A stretch of DNA of 64,000 nt from Legionella sheltonii (GCF_026191355.1 NZ_JAPHOQ010000013.1:62001-126000); one strand, 5' to 3'; counted from the first letter of the stretch, positions 46,938 through 56,602 are shown. Notes: generated from the letters alone by a model not told the origin. Numbers and translations are program-made.

Positions 46938-48698
46938 ATGAAACATACTGTAGAGCAGCTTTTAAAACACGCTTTAATGTCCTTACAAAAATCGGGTGAA
47001 ATACCTGCTGATTTAGATATTGAGATTAAGGTTGATCGTACAAAAGATTCTGCTCATGGTGATTTTGCCAGTAATTTGGCTTTAATTTTAGCAAAGCCTT
47101 GTCGCCAGGCACCACGCAAAATAGCGGAGCTTTTGGTGCAGGCTTTGCCTGCTGACTCTGCCGTGGAAAAAGTAGAAATTGCTGGGGCAGGGTTTATTAA
47201 TTTTTTCATACGCAATAGTTCTCGTTCACAAATTATTGGTGAAATATTGGAAAAAGGGGAGCATTTTGGACGAAGTACTATTGGTCAAAATCAAAAAGTA
47301 TTGGTTGAATTTGTTTCTGCGAATCCAACAGGTCCCCTGCATGTAGGGCATGGACGGGGAGCGGCTTTTGGCGCTACTTTAGGAAATGTTTTAAAGGCAG
47401 CGGGTTATGATGTTACTTTAGAGTACTATGTGAATGATGCTGGACGGCAAATGAACATTCTTGCTGCCAGTGTGTGGTTGCGCTACCTGGAACTTGCTGG
47501 CGAACCTGTGGTTATTCCTGCCAATGCGTATAAAGGGGATTATGTTTCTGAAATAGCACAGGAATTTTTAGCCGAGCACGGCAAGGAATATGTGCATCCA
47601 TGGGCTACTGTCATTGAAGGCCTACCCCTTGATGAACCTCATGGCGGAGACAAAGAAGTTTATATCGATGCTTTGGTGAACCGTGCAAAACAATTATTAG
47701 GTACTGATGTTTTTGCTCTATTTCATCAACATGCATTGAATACAGTTCTTGATGATATCAAAGATGATCTCGCTGAATTTGGTGTGAACTATAATAGTTG
47801 GTTTTCCGAACAGTCTCTTTTTGAAGATGGTTCCATTCAAAAAGGGATTCAAGCCCTTAAGGACAGTGGTCATACTTTTGAAAAAGAAGGAGCTCTTTGG
47901 TTTAGAGCAACTGATTTTGGCGATGAAAAAGATCGCGTACTGGTGCGTGCTAATGGTCATACTACTTATTTTGCCTCTGATGTTGCGTACCATTGGAATA
48001 AATACGATAGAGGTTATGATCGGGTAATTGATATTTTTGGTGCAGATCATCATGGGTATATCACTCGCTTACGTGCCGTGGTTAAAGCTTTAGGACATGA
48101 TGAAAGTGCACTGGATGTATTACTGGTCCAATTTGCTATTTTATATCGTGGTTCTGAGCGGGTACAAATGTCTACACGCAGCGGTTCTTTTGTCACTTTA
48201 AGAGAGTTGCGTCATGAGGTAGGCAATGATGCAGCACGTTTCTTTTATGTGGCACGTAAGTCAGAACAACATATGGATTTTGATTTGGATTTAGCTAAGT
48301 CAGAGTCCAGTGATAATCCGGTTTATTATATTCAGTATGCTCACGCAAGAATATGCTCTGTGTTAAGACAATTGAAGGAACGAGGCTTATCCTGGGATAA
48401 GGCACTTGGTCTAAAACATATCGATTTGTTAGAACAATCCCATGAAACTCATTTGATTTCATTAATTGGCCGTTATCCCGAGATTGTAGAATTAGCAGCT
48501 GTACATTGTGAGCCGCATCAAGTAGCTTATTACTTACGTGAAGTAGCCAATGGCTTGCATAGTTATTATAATGCTGTTCCACTTTTGTGTGAGCATGAGC
48601 AATTACGATGCGCTCGTCTTTGTTTGCTCGAGGCAGTGCGTCAGGTGTTAAAAAATGGTTTGGACTTATTGGGCGTATCAGCTCCTGAGAGTATGTGA
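46938..48698 (+). CDS. argS: Arginyl-tRNA synthetase
   Basis: A 586-residue class I enzyme charging tRNA-Arg. The N-terminal additional domain is followed by [23 protein letters not shown] with the HIGH-type HVGH motif. The second signature region is [13 protein letters not shown] (no canonical KMSKS, common for ArgRS). The C-terminal anticodon-binding domain ends [14 protein letters not shown]. The next gene starts on its stop codon. Confidence 0.97.
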   Translation: MKHTVEQLLKHALMSLQKSGEIPADLDIEIKVDRTKDSAHGDFASNLALILAKPCRQAPRKIAELLVQALPADSAVEKVEIAGAGFINFFIRNSSRSQIIGEILEKGEHFGRSTIGQNQKVLVEFVSANPTGPLHVGHGRGAAFGATLGNVLKAAGYDVTLEYYVNDAGRQMNILAASVWLRYLELAGEPVVIPANAYKGDYVSEIAQEFLAEHGKEYVHPWATVIEGLPLDEPHGGDKEVYIDALVNRAKQLLGTDVFALFHQHALNTVLDDIKDDLAEFGVNYNSWFSEQSLFEDGSIQKGIQALKDSGHTFEKEGALWFRATDFGDEKDRVLVRANGHTTYFASDVAYHWNKYDRGYDRVIDIFGADHHGYITRLRAVVKALGHDESALDVLLVQFAILYRGSERVQMSTRSGSFVTLRELRHEVGNDAARFFYVARKSEQHMDFDLDLAKSESSDNPVYYIQYAHARICSVLRQLKERGLSWDKALGLKHIDLLEQSHETHLISLIGRYPEIVELAAVHCEPHQVAYYLREVANGLHSYYNAVPLLCEHEQLRCARLCLLEAVRQVLKNGLDLLGVSAPESM

Positions 48699-49414
48699 TG
48701 ACAAGAGAATATGGTAATAGGCGTTCTTCACGGTCGCGCGGTAATGCACCACACCAGCTTCTAACGATTACTTTTACCTTTTTATTAGGTTATTTGACCG
48801 CTTCTTTTTTTGATTTTGAAATGTTGAGCAATTGGGTAAATACTCAGGTTTTGGCTCATCATGAAATGAAAAAAGAAGCCTCCAAACCCGAAGCACAACA
48901 CGCAGCGATTCCGCCTAAACCAAAATTTGAGTTTTACACGCTCCTCACAAATGAAAAAGTTCCTAGCACACAACCCAATGCTAACCCCACAGCTTCGGCT
49001 CAGCCCACGACAACAAATCCCCCTACTACTCCCGTAACGGCAGCCGCTTCAGTATCTACAGCAACTCAAAAAACTGCATCAGGTACTATTGCAAATGCAA
49101 CACCCTCAGTAACCCCAGCAGAGAAACAGAATGTGGCTAAAGCACCACCGCAATCAAATGCTGCTTCAACTGAGAAAGGAAAATTTTTAGTGCAAGTGGC
49201 CTCCTTTAAGGCACGTAAAGATGCGGAACAAATGAAAGGCTCTTTGATTCTTAAGGGTTTTGGCGCATACATAATTCCTGTAAGCCATCCTGCAAAAGGT
49301 AATTGGTTCCGTGTAGTGGTAGGTCCATATTCTAATCGAGCTCTTGCACAACAAGCTCAGGTGACTTTGGCTAGAAATGAGCGTCTAAACGGTATGGTTA
49401 CACGAGGTGGATAA
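48698..49414 (+). CDS. SPOR-domain protein (FtsN-like)
   Basis: A 238-residue bitopic inner-membrane protein: short basic cytoplasmic N-terminus, one membrane helix (LLTITFTFLLGYLTASFF), a long Thr/Pro/Ala-rich periplasmic linker, and a C-terminal SPOR domain (FLVQVASFKARKDAEQMKGSLILKGFGAYIIPV) that binds denuded septal glycan. The layout matches FtsN. ATG 48698 overlaps the argS stop (TGATG), so it is co-translated; argS-ftsN-like adjacency is common in gammaproteobacteria. Confidence 0.9.
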   Translation: MTREYGNRRSSRSRGNAPHQLLTITFTFLLGYLTASFFDFEMLSNWVNTQVLAHHEMKKEASKPEAQHAAIPPKPKFEFYTLLTNEKVPSTQPNANPTASAQPTTTNPPTTPVTAAASVSTATQKTASGTIANATPSVTPAEKQNVAKAPPQSNAASTEKGKFLVQVASFKARKDAEQMKGSLILKGFGAYIIPVSHPAKGNWFRVVVGPYSNRALAQQAQVTLARNERLNGMVTRGG

Positions 49415-49419
49415 ATTAT

Positions 49420-49486
49420 ATTGCCTGGGCAGCACAGCTGAAAACCGGGTTAGGACTTGAACTAACCCAGGCTACACATGAAGGAG
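49420..49486. repeat. Short interspersed palindrome (TGCCTGGG ... CCCAGGCTACA)
   Basis: TGCCTGGGCAGC and CTAACCCAGGCTACA sit at the ends of a 67-base stretch between the SPOR gene and folB, which converge. A member of the GTAGCCTGG family; possible bidirectional terminator. Confidence 0.5.
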
Positions 49487-49498
49487 CCCCAAGATATT

Positions 49499-49837
49499 TC
49501 AGCGCCGCACAACGACCTGAATGGTTCCTGCATTTTTGATTGCATGAGGTTTGCTGATTCCCACTGTCACTTGCGAAACACTGAATTGTCTTTTAATTAA
49601 ATCTGCGACTTCATTGGCAACTGTTTCAATGAGTTGAAATGATTTTGATTCTACATAAAGAGTAACATTCTTACAAAGTGCTTCGTAGTCTATGGTCTTA
49701 CTTAAATCTTCCTGACAGTCACTGAAATCGGTATCGATACTGATATCAATTAATAATTGTTGAAGAATACGTTGTTCCCATTCATAAACACCAATTTTGG
49801 TGCTTACATTAAGAGCTTTGATATTTAAGGTATCCAA
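49499..49837 (-). CDS. folB: Dihydroneopterin aldolase
   Basis: A 112-residue folate-pathway enzyme forming 6-hydroxymethyl-dihydropterin. The pattern is IKALNVSTKIGVYEWEQRILQQLLIDI, TIDYEALCKNV, SFQLIETVANEVADLI and VTVGISKPHAIKNAGTIQVVV, with the catalytic lysine in ISKPHAI and the active-site E in QLIE. Normal length. Confidence 0.93.
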   Translation of the reverse strand: MDTLNIKALNVSTKIGVYEWEQRILQQLLIDISIDTDFSDCQEDLSKTIDYEALCKNVTLYVESKSFQLIETVANEVADLIKRQFSVSQVTVGISKPHAIKNAGTIQVVVRR

Positions 49838-49949
49838 TGTTATTCCTACTAATCCAGAAGTGATTTATTGGTGATTTTATCTAAATAGTTATCATCATGT
49901 ATAGAGTGTTTTCCCCGGATTACGCTGTGCTAATCGGGGCTACGATCAT

Positions 49950-51389
49950 TTATACCTCTAATTTATTAGTCTCAGTATCCTCTTTTTGATTTTCAGTATT
50001 TGGGCTCGTAATCAAGTGTACTGCTTTATCGTATCCAAGTATGGGCAACGAAAGTGCGAGCATTAATGATAAACCAAGGACTGTTCTCCCTAATAAAATA
50101 GGGGCGGCAACGCCACCTGCTATTACTCTTAACGAGGTATGAACGTTTTCATTTACTGCAACATGCCATAAATAAGAAGCCATAACGGGCAATAGCGTCA
50201 GATCCAGTAAGCCAAAAGCAGGTAGTCCAGTGTATTCATCATCAAACTGATTTCCTGTAATTGCGCGATAAGCGCTTTCAAAACGTACGGTTAAGCTGGA
50301 TGAGGGAGAAAACAATAATCGTAAATGACGATATCGATTTTCGCTGATAAACTGCCCTATAGTTTTGACGCGAAATGCTTCTATATCTTTTTTATTTAAA
50401 ATCTGTGTTTGAATCTGCTTCTCATCAGAGCTCAAATAAATTCTAGGAATGAAGGGTTCAGCTTGCTCAGATTTAGGTCCTGGAAATTTATACTCAATCG
50501 CACCTGCAATTAATCGCCCCATAACCTCAGAACCTTGTTCATTAGGCTCAATCTGCAGAGCATGCTTTCCGCCTAAAGGATTTAACGATGAGGTTGTATC
50601 AACAAAAACAATCTCTTTATCTTTAGCCGCTACATAGGCCAGGATTTCCCTATAAAGCGCATTCATCGTTTCTTCAACTACAGTAAAAGGAGCTCGTCCT
50701 TTTCCTTCCGCCCGTGCCAGGTGCGAAAATCCGGTATAAATAAAATAAGGAGTTAATTGGGTAATCGAGGGATAATATTGCGACAAGAGAACGATACGGC
50801 TAAGTTGAGGATTATTGTCAATTAATTCATCAATAATTTGTTTGTAATCTTTTAATATATTGGCTTTTACTTGTTCAAACGCTAAGTGAATGGCTGGTTT
50901 TGCGTTTTCTGGCGTAATTCTTAAAAGAAGTTGAGGATAATTCATTTCTTCCATTAAAGTATCCGCTAGAGCTTCTCTATAATTATTACCTCCTACGCTT
51001 AACACCACAACATCGGGTTTCCATGCTGTAACTGCCTTGAGCTGATGTACCGAATTAGAGCGAATATGGTCTTCATCGGTTAGAACTTTACCCAACGAAC
51101 AATCAGACAATAAATCATCGGTTGTTGCGCCATCAACAGCAAAATTACCGATAAGGTAAGAGTTTGAGGTACCTCGAGCGAGCGCTTCTGCAGTTTGATG
51201 CGGTACTGTATGTGTTTTCTCTGCATAAGGTTCCCCACTTACCCAATGGGGGTTATCTAGCGTAGAATCGCCCATAAAAGCAGCTTTTATTGGGGGTGTT
51301 TCAGAATTTCCAAGCACCTGTTTTAATCTGCCAGTGTTCTTGGGGTATCCTGCTCCGATCGATTCTGACAAATTTTTAGTTAATCCCAT
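49950..51389 (-). CDS. SGNH/GDSL-hydrolase-like protein with C-terminal membrane segments
   Basis: A 479-residue protein. Block I with nucleophile is AAFMGDSTLDNP (Ser42), the oxyanion glycine is in FAVDGATTDDL, and block III is LSVGGNNYREAL. The usual D-x-x-H-P-N of block V appears as ALQIEPNEQG, so the catalytic histidine is replaced by glutamate. The C-terminal ~110 residues contain hydrophobic stretches (GLLDLTLLPVMASYLW, APILLGRTVLGLSLMLALSLPIL) that may insert into membranes. No signal peptide; it could be a secreted effector acting on host lipids or a catalytically impaired relative. Confidence 0.7.
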   Translation of the reverse strand: MGLTKNLSESIGAGYPKNTGRLKQVLGNSETPPIKAAFMGDSTLDNPHWVSGEPYAEKTHTVPHQTAEALARGTSNSYLIGNFAVDGATTDDLLSDCSLGKVLTDEDHIRSNSVHQLKAVTAWKPDVVVLSVGGNNYREALADTLMEEMNYPQLLLRITPENAKPAIHLAFEQVKANILKDYKQIIDELIDNNPQLSRIVLLSQYYPSITQLTPYFIYTGFSHLARAEGKGRAPFTVVEETMNALYREILAYVAAKDKEIVFVDTTSSLNPLGGKHALQIEPNEQGSEVMGRLIAGAIEYKFPGPKSEQAEPFIPRIYLSSDEKQIQTQILNKKDIEAFRVKTIGQFISENRYRHLRLLFSPSSSLTVRFESAYRAITGNQFDDEYTGLPAFGLLDLTLLPVMASYLWHVAVNENVHTSLRVIAGGVAAPILLGRTVLGLSLMLALSLPILGYDKAVHLITSPNTENQKEDTETNKLEV

Positions 51390-51523
51390 AATACGCTCTA
51401 GTTGATAATAAAATGGGACTGATTATGTTTCCAAGTTTGCTCAGAGTCAATTCAGAAACAATTCTTGCATAATTTAGAGTGTAAATATGTTAGCATTGGG
51501 CATTTTGATAATGTTGGGATAAT

Positions 51524-52585
51524 ATGATGTATGATTGGGATCAATCTTTGTTCCTACGCGCTTTAAGACGACAACCTGTCGAGCGAACTCCAGTTTGGAT
51601 GATGCGTCAAGCAGGGCGTTATTTACCCGAATACCGCAAGACTAGAGAACAGGCCGGTGATTTTTTAAGTCTTTGTAAGAATCCTGAACTTGCTTGTGAG
51701 GTCACATTACAGCCTTTGCGTCGTTATGCACTGGATGCAGCCATTTTATTTTCTGATATTTTGACTATTCCTGATGCGATGGGGCTCGGTTTATATTTCG
51801 TTGAAGGCGAAGGGCCGTGTTTTCAACATCCGATACGAGATACCCAAGCAATTGCCAACTTACAAATCCCGGGGCCGGATTCTTTGGCTTACGTGATGAA
51901 TGCGGTGCGCTTGATCCGCAAAGAAATGCCCAAAGAGCTTCCGCTAATCGGTTTTGCAGGCAGTCCATGGACTTTAGCGTGTTATATGGTTGAAGGTAAA
52001 AGCACGAGAGAATTTAAACGCATTTTACCTCTGATCTACACTGAGAGTGAGGCTGCCCATATTTTACTGAGTAAATTAGCAGCATCAGTAGCAGATTATC
52101 TGATAGAACAAATCAAAGCGGGTGTTAATTCAGTCATGCTTTTTGATACTTGGGGGGGAATTTTAACTCCAGAGAATTATCAAAATTTTTCTCTCCAGTA
52201 TATGCAGAAAATCGTACACCAAATTAAAACCAACTTCCCTGAAATCCCCGTTATTTTATTTACTAAAGGGGGAGGGCAATGGTTAGAAAAAATGCTTGTT
52301 ACCGGATGTGATGCACTAGGACTCGATTGGACGTGTGATATAGGTGAAGCACGACGCAGAGTTGGTAATCAGGTTGCATTACAAGGAAATCTTGATCCTT
52401 CGGTATTGTTAACCTCAAAGCAATGTATTCGAGAGCAAGTTAAAAAGATTTTAGCATCCTATGGGGCCGGCTCAGGACATATATTCAACCTCGGTCATGG
52501 TGTTACTCCTGATGTACCACCTGAGCATGTTGCTGCGATGATTGAGGCCGTTCATGAATTCAGCCCTTATTATCATCAAAATTGA
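51524..52585 (+). CDS. hemE: Uroporphyrinogen decarboxylase
   Basis: A 353-residue haem-pathway enzyme converting uroporphyrinogen III to coproporphyrinogen III. The substrate-binding N-terminus [54 protein letters not shown] and the C-terminal [16 protein letters not shown] are all diagnostic. A second ATG follows at 51527. Confidence 0.97.
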   Translation: MMYDWDQSLFLRALRRQPVERTPVWMMRQAGRYLPEYRKTREQAGDFLSLCKNPELACEVTLQPLRRYALDAAILFSDILTIPDAMGLGLYFVEGEGPCFQHPIRDTQAIANLQIPGPDSLAYVMNAVRLIRKEMPKELPLIGFAGSPWTLACYMVEGKSTREFKRILPLIYTESEAAHILLSKLAASVADYLIEQIKAGVNSVMLFDTWGGILTPENYQNFSLQYMQKIVHQIKTNFPEIPVILFTKGGGQWLEKMLVTGCDALGLDWTCDIGEARRRVGNQVALQGNLDPSVLLTSKQCIREQVKKILASYGAGSGHIFNLGHGVTPDVPPEHVAAMIEAVHEFSPYYHQN

Positions 52586-52729
52586 GATCCATTATGGCCT
52601 GGGTTTCACTGGCACTCAGGCTATAATTAGTCAGAATTTAAATCAATTATCTAACTTATCTGAGATACGTCATTCTGAACAAAGTGGGGAGTCTCCTTAA
52701 ATACAGTGAATAGCAACTGTCTTAAATTG

Positions 52730-52804
52730 TTAATTCAAGACCGTTCTTAGCTGGTTTAAATTACCTTGATGAGGAAGCCCAATCAAACCAATTACCCATT
52801 TCAT
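52730..52804 (-). CDS. Possible 24-residue peptide with a very strong ribosome site
   Basis: In the otherwise empty gap 52586-52991, the minus strand has AGGAGGTGAATGC directly before an ATG that encodes MKWVIGLIGLPHQGNLNQLR plus TVLN and a stop. The perfect Shine-Dalgarno is the only strong point; the peptide matches nothing I recognise and could be the remnant of a longer hydrophobic protein. The gap also carries a short CCTGGG/CAGGCT palindrome just after hemE (52594-52622). Confidence 0.3.
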   Translation of the reverse strand: MKWVIGLIGLPHQGNLNQLRTVLN

Positions 52805-52991
52805 GCATTCACCTCCTTATAGTCCGCCAGGTTATTTAATTAAGAAGACAACTTTATCGATATCAATCCAAAAATAATGAAGAGTGCGGCAGTAACTCTT
52901 AGTGCATTTGCCGCTTCTCCCAGAAAGAAAGATAATTGATATTGTGAAGTCAAGTTGCTATAAATAAATTGCTTCATTAATAGATGAAGAA

Positions 52992-54071
52992 ATGGATTTT
53001 TCGATACATACAATCAAGAAATGGAAGTCGTTTATTATGACACACTCTCAAAAAATAGCGGATGAGGTTCTTGTTGATATAGCGCTTCAAGGTGGTGGTG
53101 CTCATGGTGCTTTTACATGGGGCGTACTGGACCGTTTGTTAGAAGAAAAGAAGCTCCGAATTGATGGTATTTCTGGCACATCAGCAGGGGCTATGAATGC
53201 GGTGGTTCTTGCTGACGGATATATCAAAGATGGTCCTCAAGGGGCACGCTATGCGCTCGAATTGTTCTGGAAAAATGTTTCTGATGCCGCACGCTTTAGT
53301 CCCTTGCAACGCAGTCCTCTTGATATGATGCTGGGGCAATGGTCTCTGGATCATTCTCCTTTTTTCATCACCATGGATGTATTGTCTCGACTGTTTTCTC
53401 CATATGATCTGGATCCATTTGGGATTAATCCACTCCACAATATTTTAGGAGAGCTCATTGATTTCAAACGGTTATCACAAAGCTCAATCAAATTATTTGT
53501 TACTGCGACCAACGTGAGCACGGGTAGAGGAAGAGTATTTCGCAACAACGAAATTACCCCTGATGTGCTTCTTGCCTCGGCATGCCTGCCCACTATTTTC
53601 AAGGCTGTCGAGATCGATGGGGAGCATTACTGGGATGGAGGATATTCAGGAAATCCGACTATTACACCGCTTGTGCGAGAATGTAAATCACAAGATACGA
53701 TTTTAGTCCAAATTAATCCCGTAACACGACCAGGTTTTCCTCGGTCTGCACGAGATATCCTCAACCGCCTGAATGAAGTGTCATTTAACACGGTATTACT
53801 TAAAGAGCTTCGCATGATTGCTTTATTACGGCAATTGGCGCATCCAGGTAATTCAGAAGGGGCTAAATGGGCGGGCATGCGAATACACCGGGTGAGCAGT
53901 GACATTATGCTGGAACTCAGTTCTTCCTCAAAGCTCAATGCTGAATGGGACTTTTTGCTCATGTTGCGAGACGAAGGACGTCGTGCAGCTGAAGCTTTTC
54001 TCACGGAGCATGGGAAAAACCTTGGAAAAAATTCATCACTTGACCTCGATGTGTTACTTGAGGGCGTTTAA
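52992..54071 (+). CDS. Patatin-like phospholipase
   Basis: A 359-residue lipid acyl hydrolase. The oxyanion loop is QGGGAHGAFTWGVL, the nucleophile serine is in DGISGTSAGAMNA (G-x-S-x-G), and the catalytic aspartate is in YWDGGYSGN, so the Ser-Asp dyad is complete. Translation could instead begin at ATG 53037 (MTHSQKIADEV), where homology starts. There is no signal peptide; patatin phospholipases of Legionella include secreted virulence factors, but its location is not shown by the sequence. Confidence 0.88.
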   Translation: MDFSIHTIKKWKSFIMTHSQKIADEVLVDIALQGGGAHGAFTWGVLDRLLEEKKLRIDGISGTSAGAMNAVVLADGYIKDGPQGARYALELFWKNVSDAARFSPLQRSPLDMMLGQWSLDHSPFFITMDVLSRLFSPYDLDPFGINPLHNILGELIDFKRLSQSSIKLFVTATNVSTGRGRVFRNNEITPDVLLASACLPTIFKAVEIDGEHYWDGGYSGNPTITPLVRECKSQDTILVQINPVTRPGFPRSARDILNRLNEVSFNTVLLKELRMIALLRQLAHPGNSEGAKWAGMRIHRVSSDIMLELSSSSKLNAEWDFLLMLRDEGRRAAEAFLTEHGKNLGKNSSLDLDVLLEGV

Positions 54072-54330
54072 TTCATGGGAGTTCTCAGGATTTTACTTGG
54101 ATAATTATTACTGATTGTTTTAGCATTTCAAAGCTGGAGTATACTTCTTCTTGCTCCTGCTGCAGCATTAGTCGAACGATGTCTGCATTGCCAGGAACAC
54201 CATCCCCATGCCTTTTTTGGGTACAACTCCTTTCGCGGCACCTGGACTTGGTATTATCGTTTCTGTTGTGATGCCTGCATTTTGGAGTGTGGCGGCTCCA
54301 ACGAGCTGAGAGGGCTGCCGAACTAAGGGT

Positions 54331-54387
54331 GGGGGTTCGTCAGGCATCGCTTGCATTAAGGTTTTCCAATGCTAAGAAAGTATTTTG
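54331..54387 (-). pseudogene. Decayed fragment of an SRPBCC (AHSA1-like) gene
   Basis: The minus strand reads K-I-L-S-stop-H-W-K-T-L-M-Q-A-M-P-D-E-P, closely matching K-V-L-S-Y-S-W-K-P-L-M-E-S-M-P-D-E-P of the intact gene at 55764-56225. A stop codon interrupts it and no flanking homology is kept. The surrounding gap (54072-54535) shows no other gene. It is the left-hand remnant of a duplicated block. Confidence 0.75.
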
Positions 54388-54535
54388 AAAATTTAAAAAG
54401 CATCATTTACAGATAGATACAGAAGTCTTTTTATGGTTCGGTGTCCAACATATTCACCTGACAAGAGTATTGTGCGCTGACATTGTTTAATTATTATGAT
54501 CAATATGATATATTATTGCGCAATACTCTCCTGCC

Positions 54536-55459
54536 ATGAAACAGCTTATGCAAAGTAAATATCCAGCATTTTTTCCCAGTAACAAGATAAAGTCTTTTCC
54601 ATGTGTGGAGTTTTCACATGTTGAAAAAACTTCCTCTGCAATCGAAACATTATATCGAGGTGATGTTCATCTTCCCGAAATAATTTTTCTCATGCCCACC
54701 TTGCTTACAGGGGTTTTTTGTCAATGCTTCCCTGAAGTAATTGATATGGAGCAAATAAGATTGCACAAATTAACCAACTTATCTAATGATTTTCATATGG
54801 TGAGTATGTCAGAAGATCTGCAGATTGCATCAAAGTGGGGAAGGGAAAGCTTTATTACCATCGACCCTGCTTTATTCTCAAATTATATTGTTGATGTCCA
54901 TGCAAGCTATCGTGAAAATAGCCTCACTTTACCTGCTCGAATGGAACGAGAAAAAGAGCATATCGCCTTAGCTGTACCCTTTTGTAGTATAAAAAAAATA
55001 ATGATTCACAATAAAGAATGCCTTAACCCTTTTTATCTCAACATTTCTGCCAACAATCAGGAAGCAATAATGGCGTTTGATACACTTTATTGTCAATTAG
55101 TGTCACTTTTAAGAAAAAAATACACTCAGGAAGTAGATAAGCAAGAAGAGAAACGTGCCTTACGCGCTTATACTGAAGCGTATTTAGAGTTTTATAATCA
55201 ATTCAGCGGTAGTGACAACCCTTTTAATAAAAGCCTATCGGAGCTCTGTACTCTTTGCCCGGAATTTGTGGCAAATTTTTTAAATTCAAATCCAAAAACA
55301 TCACCAACCGATTTGCTAAAGGATCTTATTCTAAGTGCGTCTGAGAACTTATTTGAAGAACATCATTATACGAAAGCGATTGATGCTTCTTATATTTATA
55401 GAACTAAAGTAAGCACTACTTATGATGAGGATGACTGGGCTAAACCAAATTATAATTAG
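54536..55459 (+). CDS. Probable ADP-ribosyltransferase (cholera-toxin-like R-S-E fold), effector candidate
   Basis: A 307-residue protein not obviously related to its neighbours. The opening ETLYR41GDVHLPEIIF matches the R-G-D strand of enterotoxin A-type mono-ADP-ribosyltransferases. The S-x-S strand is HMVS90-M-S92-EDLQIASKWG, and a later E139-K-E141-HIALAVPF fits the catalytic E-x-E, giving the order R, S-x-S, E-x-E expected for arginine-modifying enzymes. Spacing (about 50 and 48 residues) is plausible. No signal peptide is seen. The acidic, polar C-terminus (YDEDDWAKPNYN) would suit Dot/Icm export. It lies between pseudogene fragments. The assignment rests on motif reading only. Confidence 0.62.
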   Translation: MKQLMQSKYPAFFPSNKIKSFPCVEFSHVEKTSSAIETLYRGDVHLPEIIFLMPTLLTGVFCQCFPEVIDMEQIRLHKLTNLSNDFHMVSMSEDLQIASKWGRESFITIDPALFSNYIVDVHASYRENSLTLPARMEREKEHIALAVPFCSIKKIMIHNKECLNPFYLNISANNQEAIMAFDTLYCQLVSLLRKKYTQEVDKQEEKRALRAYTEAYLEFYNQFSGSDNPFNKSLSELCTLCPEFVANFLNSNPKTSPTDLLKDLILSASENLFEEHHYTKAIDASYIYRTKVSTTYDEDDWAKPNYN

Positions 55460-55513
55460 TAATAAAAAGCGATGTAATGTGTAGGAACGAAATGTTCTTG
55501 GACTCATAGAGAG

Positions 55514-55600
55514 CTATTCGTTCCTAAATTGTCGACTTAATTGAATGGCCATTTCTATTGATTGTTCACAGTTCAACTGAGGCTATGATATGTCTTTCTT
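55514..55600 (-). pseudogene. Decayed copy of the 3' end of the class II DAHP synthase gene
   Basis: The minus strand encodes Q-S-I-E-M-A-I-Q-L-S-R-Q-F-R-N-E-stop, identical to the C-terminus of the intact gene at 56926-58260. It is preceded by a shorter, damaged stretch (K-K-D-I-S-stop) with an internal deletion. Homology ends at about 55600, where a palindromic repeat (GTAGCCTGAGTG) begins. It is the right-hand remnant of a duplicated block. Confidence 0.88.
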
Positions 55601-55602
55601 AG

Positions 55603-55696
55603 ACGTAGCCTGAGTGAAGGCAAAGCCGTAACCCGGGATCAAAACCTTATGTGGGTACCGATCCCAGGTTACGCTATCGCTTCTGCCAGACTACAA
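55603..55696. repeat. Interspersed palindromic element (GTAGCCTGAG ...)
   Basis: The arms TAACCCGGGATC and GATCCCAGGTTA face each other inside outer ends GTAGCCTGA and CCAGACTAC. It fills most of the 304-base gap 55460-55763 together with the DAHP-synthase fragment. Confidence 0.6.
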
Positions 55697-55763
55697 TTTT
55701 CTACACGTCCTTAAGTTGACGCCATCTCACTCCTTTTAGAAGTCTTTTTATGGCCTTATTACT

Positions 55764-56231
55764 TTATTTCTTGCTGCAATCAGACTTAAACGAATAAGCC
55801 AACGCTGTGCCTGTTTCCAAGAAGCTCTTAAGGCTGCTAAGAACAAGTGGCCAGCCGTAACTGATTTTGGGCAATATCTCGGAGTGTTCTGGAAAGCCAC
55901 TGTGTGTGACCGTTAATTTCACCAGATTACCCTCGGGTTCAAGTTCAAAAATAACTGTTGATGCGGGTTCGTCAGGCATCGATTCCATTAAGGGCTTCCA
56001 ACTGTATGAAAGTACCTTCGGTTTATCTGCACGTAATACCTTATCTGAATGGGCCAGACTGCCATCGGGTGCATAAAATTTCATAGATGCCCCTACAGTC
56101 CAATCACTTTCAATACGAAAACCACCCCAGTATTCTTTAGTAAATTCGCCCTTCGTTAAGGCTTCCCACAGTTTTTCAGCTGTAGTTTGAATATAAGTTG
56201 TATAAACGAATTGTGGCTTGCTCATGTTCAT
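55764..56231 (-). CDS. SRPBCC-domain (AHSA1/CalC-like) protein
   Basis: A 155-residue START-like protein: FVYTTYIQTTAEKLWEALTKGEFTKEYWGG, SYSWKPLMESMPDEPASTVIFELEPEGNLVKLTVTHSGF. The family binds hydrophobic ligands, and this subgroup is almost always encoded behind an ArsR-type repressor, as here. The ATG overlaps the repressor stop by 4 bases. M3 (MSKPQF) is an alternative start. Confidence 0.92.
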   Translation of the reverse strand: MNMSKPQFVYTTYIQTTAEKLWEALTKGEFTKEYWGGFRIESDWTVGASMKFYAPDGSLAHSDKVLRADKPKVLSYSWKPLMESMPDEPASTVIFELEPEGNLVKLTVTHSGFPEHSEILPKISYGWPLVLSSLKSFLETGTALAYSFKSDCSKK

Positions 56232-56572
56232 TTCCTTTTTTTAGGTGACGATGATGACTTGTCGTGTTCTAAAATATTTTTCAAGTTATCTAAAGCGAGT
56301 AGCCGATTACGTTCGTACTTGGCGATCCAGCGTCCGAACGTTTCTTGTAGCGGTACTGGATTGAGATAGTGCAACTTTTCTCGGCCTTCCCAATGAACAA
56401 CGACCAGGTTCGCATCCTCCAGAATATGAAGATGTTTCATAACAGCCTGTCGGCTCATGCTCAAATGCTCGCATAATTCATTAAGGTTTTGGCCGTTACG
56501 AGCACATAATGCATCAAGCAAGATTCGCCGACTTTTATCTGCCAATGCTTTAAAAATAAGATCGTTGTCCAT
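56228..56572 (-). CDS. ArsR-family transcriptional repressor
   Basis: A 114-residue winged-helix protein: IFKALADKSRRILLDALCARNGQNLNELCEHLSMSRQAVMKHLHILEDANLVVVHWEGREKLHYLNPVPL. No metal-binding cysteine pair is seen, so it belongs to the SRPBCC-linked group rather than the metal sensors. ATG 56572 is preferred because the frame further upstream would run through the palindromic operator. It is co-transcribed with the SRPBCC gene. Confidence 0.92.
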   Translation of the reverse strand: MDNDLIFKALADKSRRILLDALCARNGQNLNELCEHLSMSRQAVMKHLHILEDANLVVVHWEGREKLHYLNPVPLQETFGRWIAKYERNRLLALDNLKNILEHDKSSSSPKKRK

Positions 56573-56584
56573 ATCTATAGTATA

Positions 56585-56602
56585 TGTAACCAAATGGTTA
56601 CA
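56585..56602. promoter_or_regulatory. Palindromic operator upstream of the ArsR gene
   Basis: TGTAACCA-AA-TGGTTACA, two perfect 8-bp arms, 12 bases before the repressor start. TGTAACCATTTGGTTACA-like sites are typical autoregulatory targets of this ArsR subgroup. Confidence 0.7.

Noticed and set aside
54168-54356. 62-codon minus-strand frame near the patatin gene
   Set aside because: Only its first part (the SRPBCC fragment) has recognisable origin; the rest has no support as a gene.
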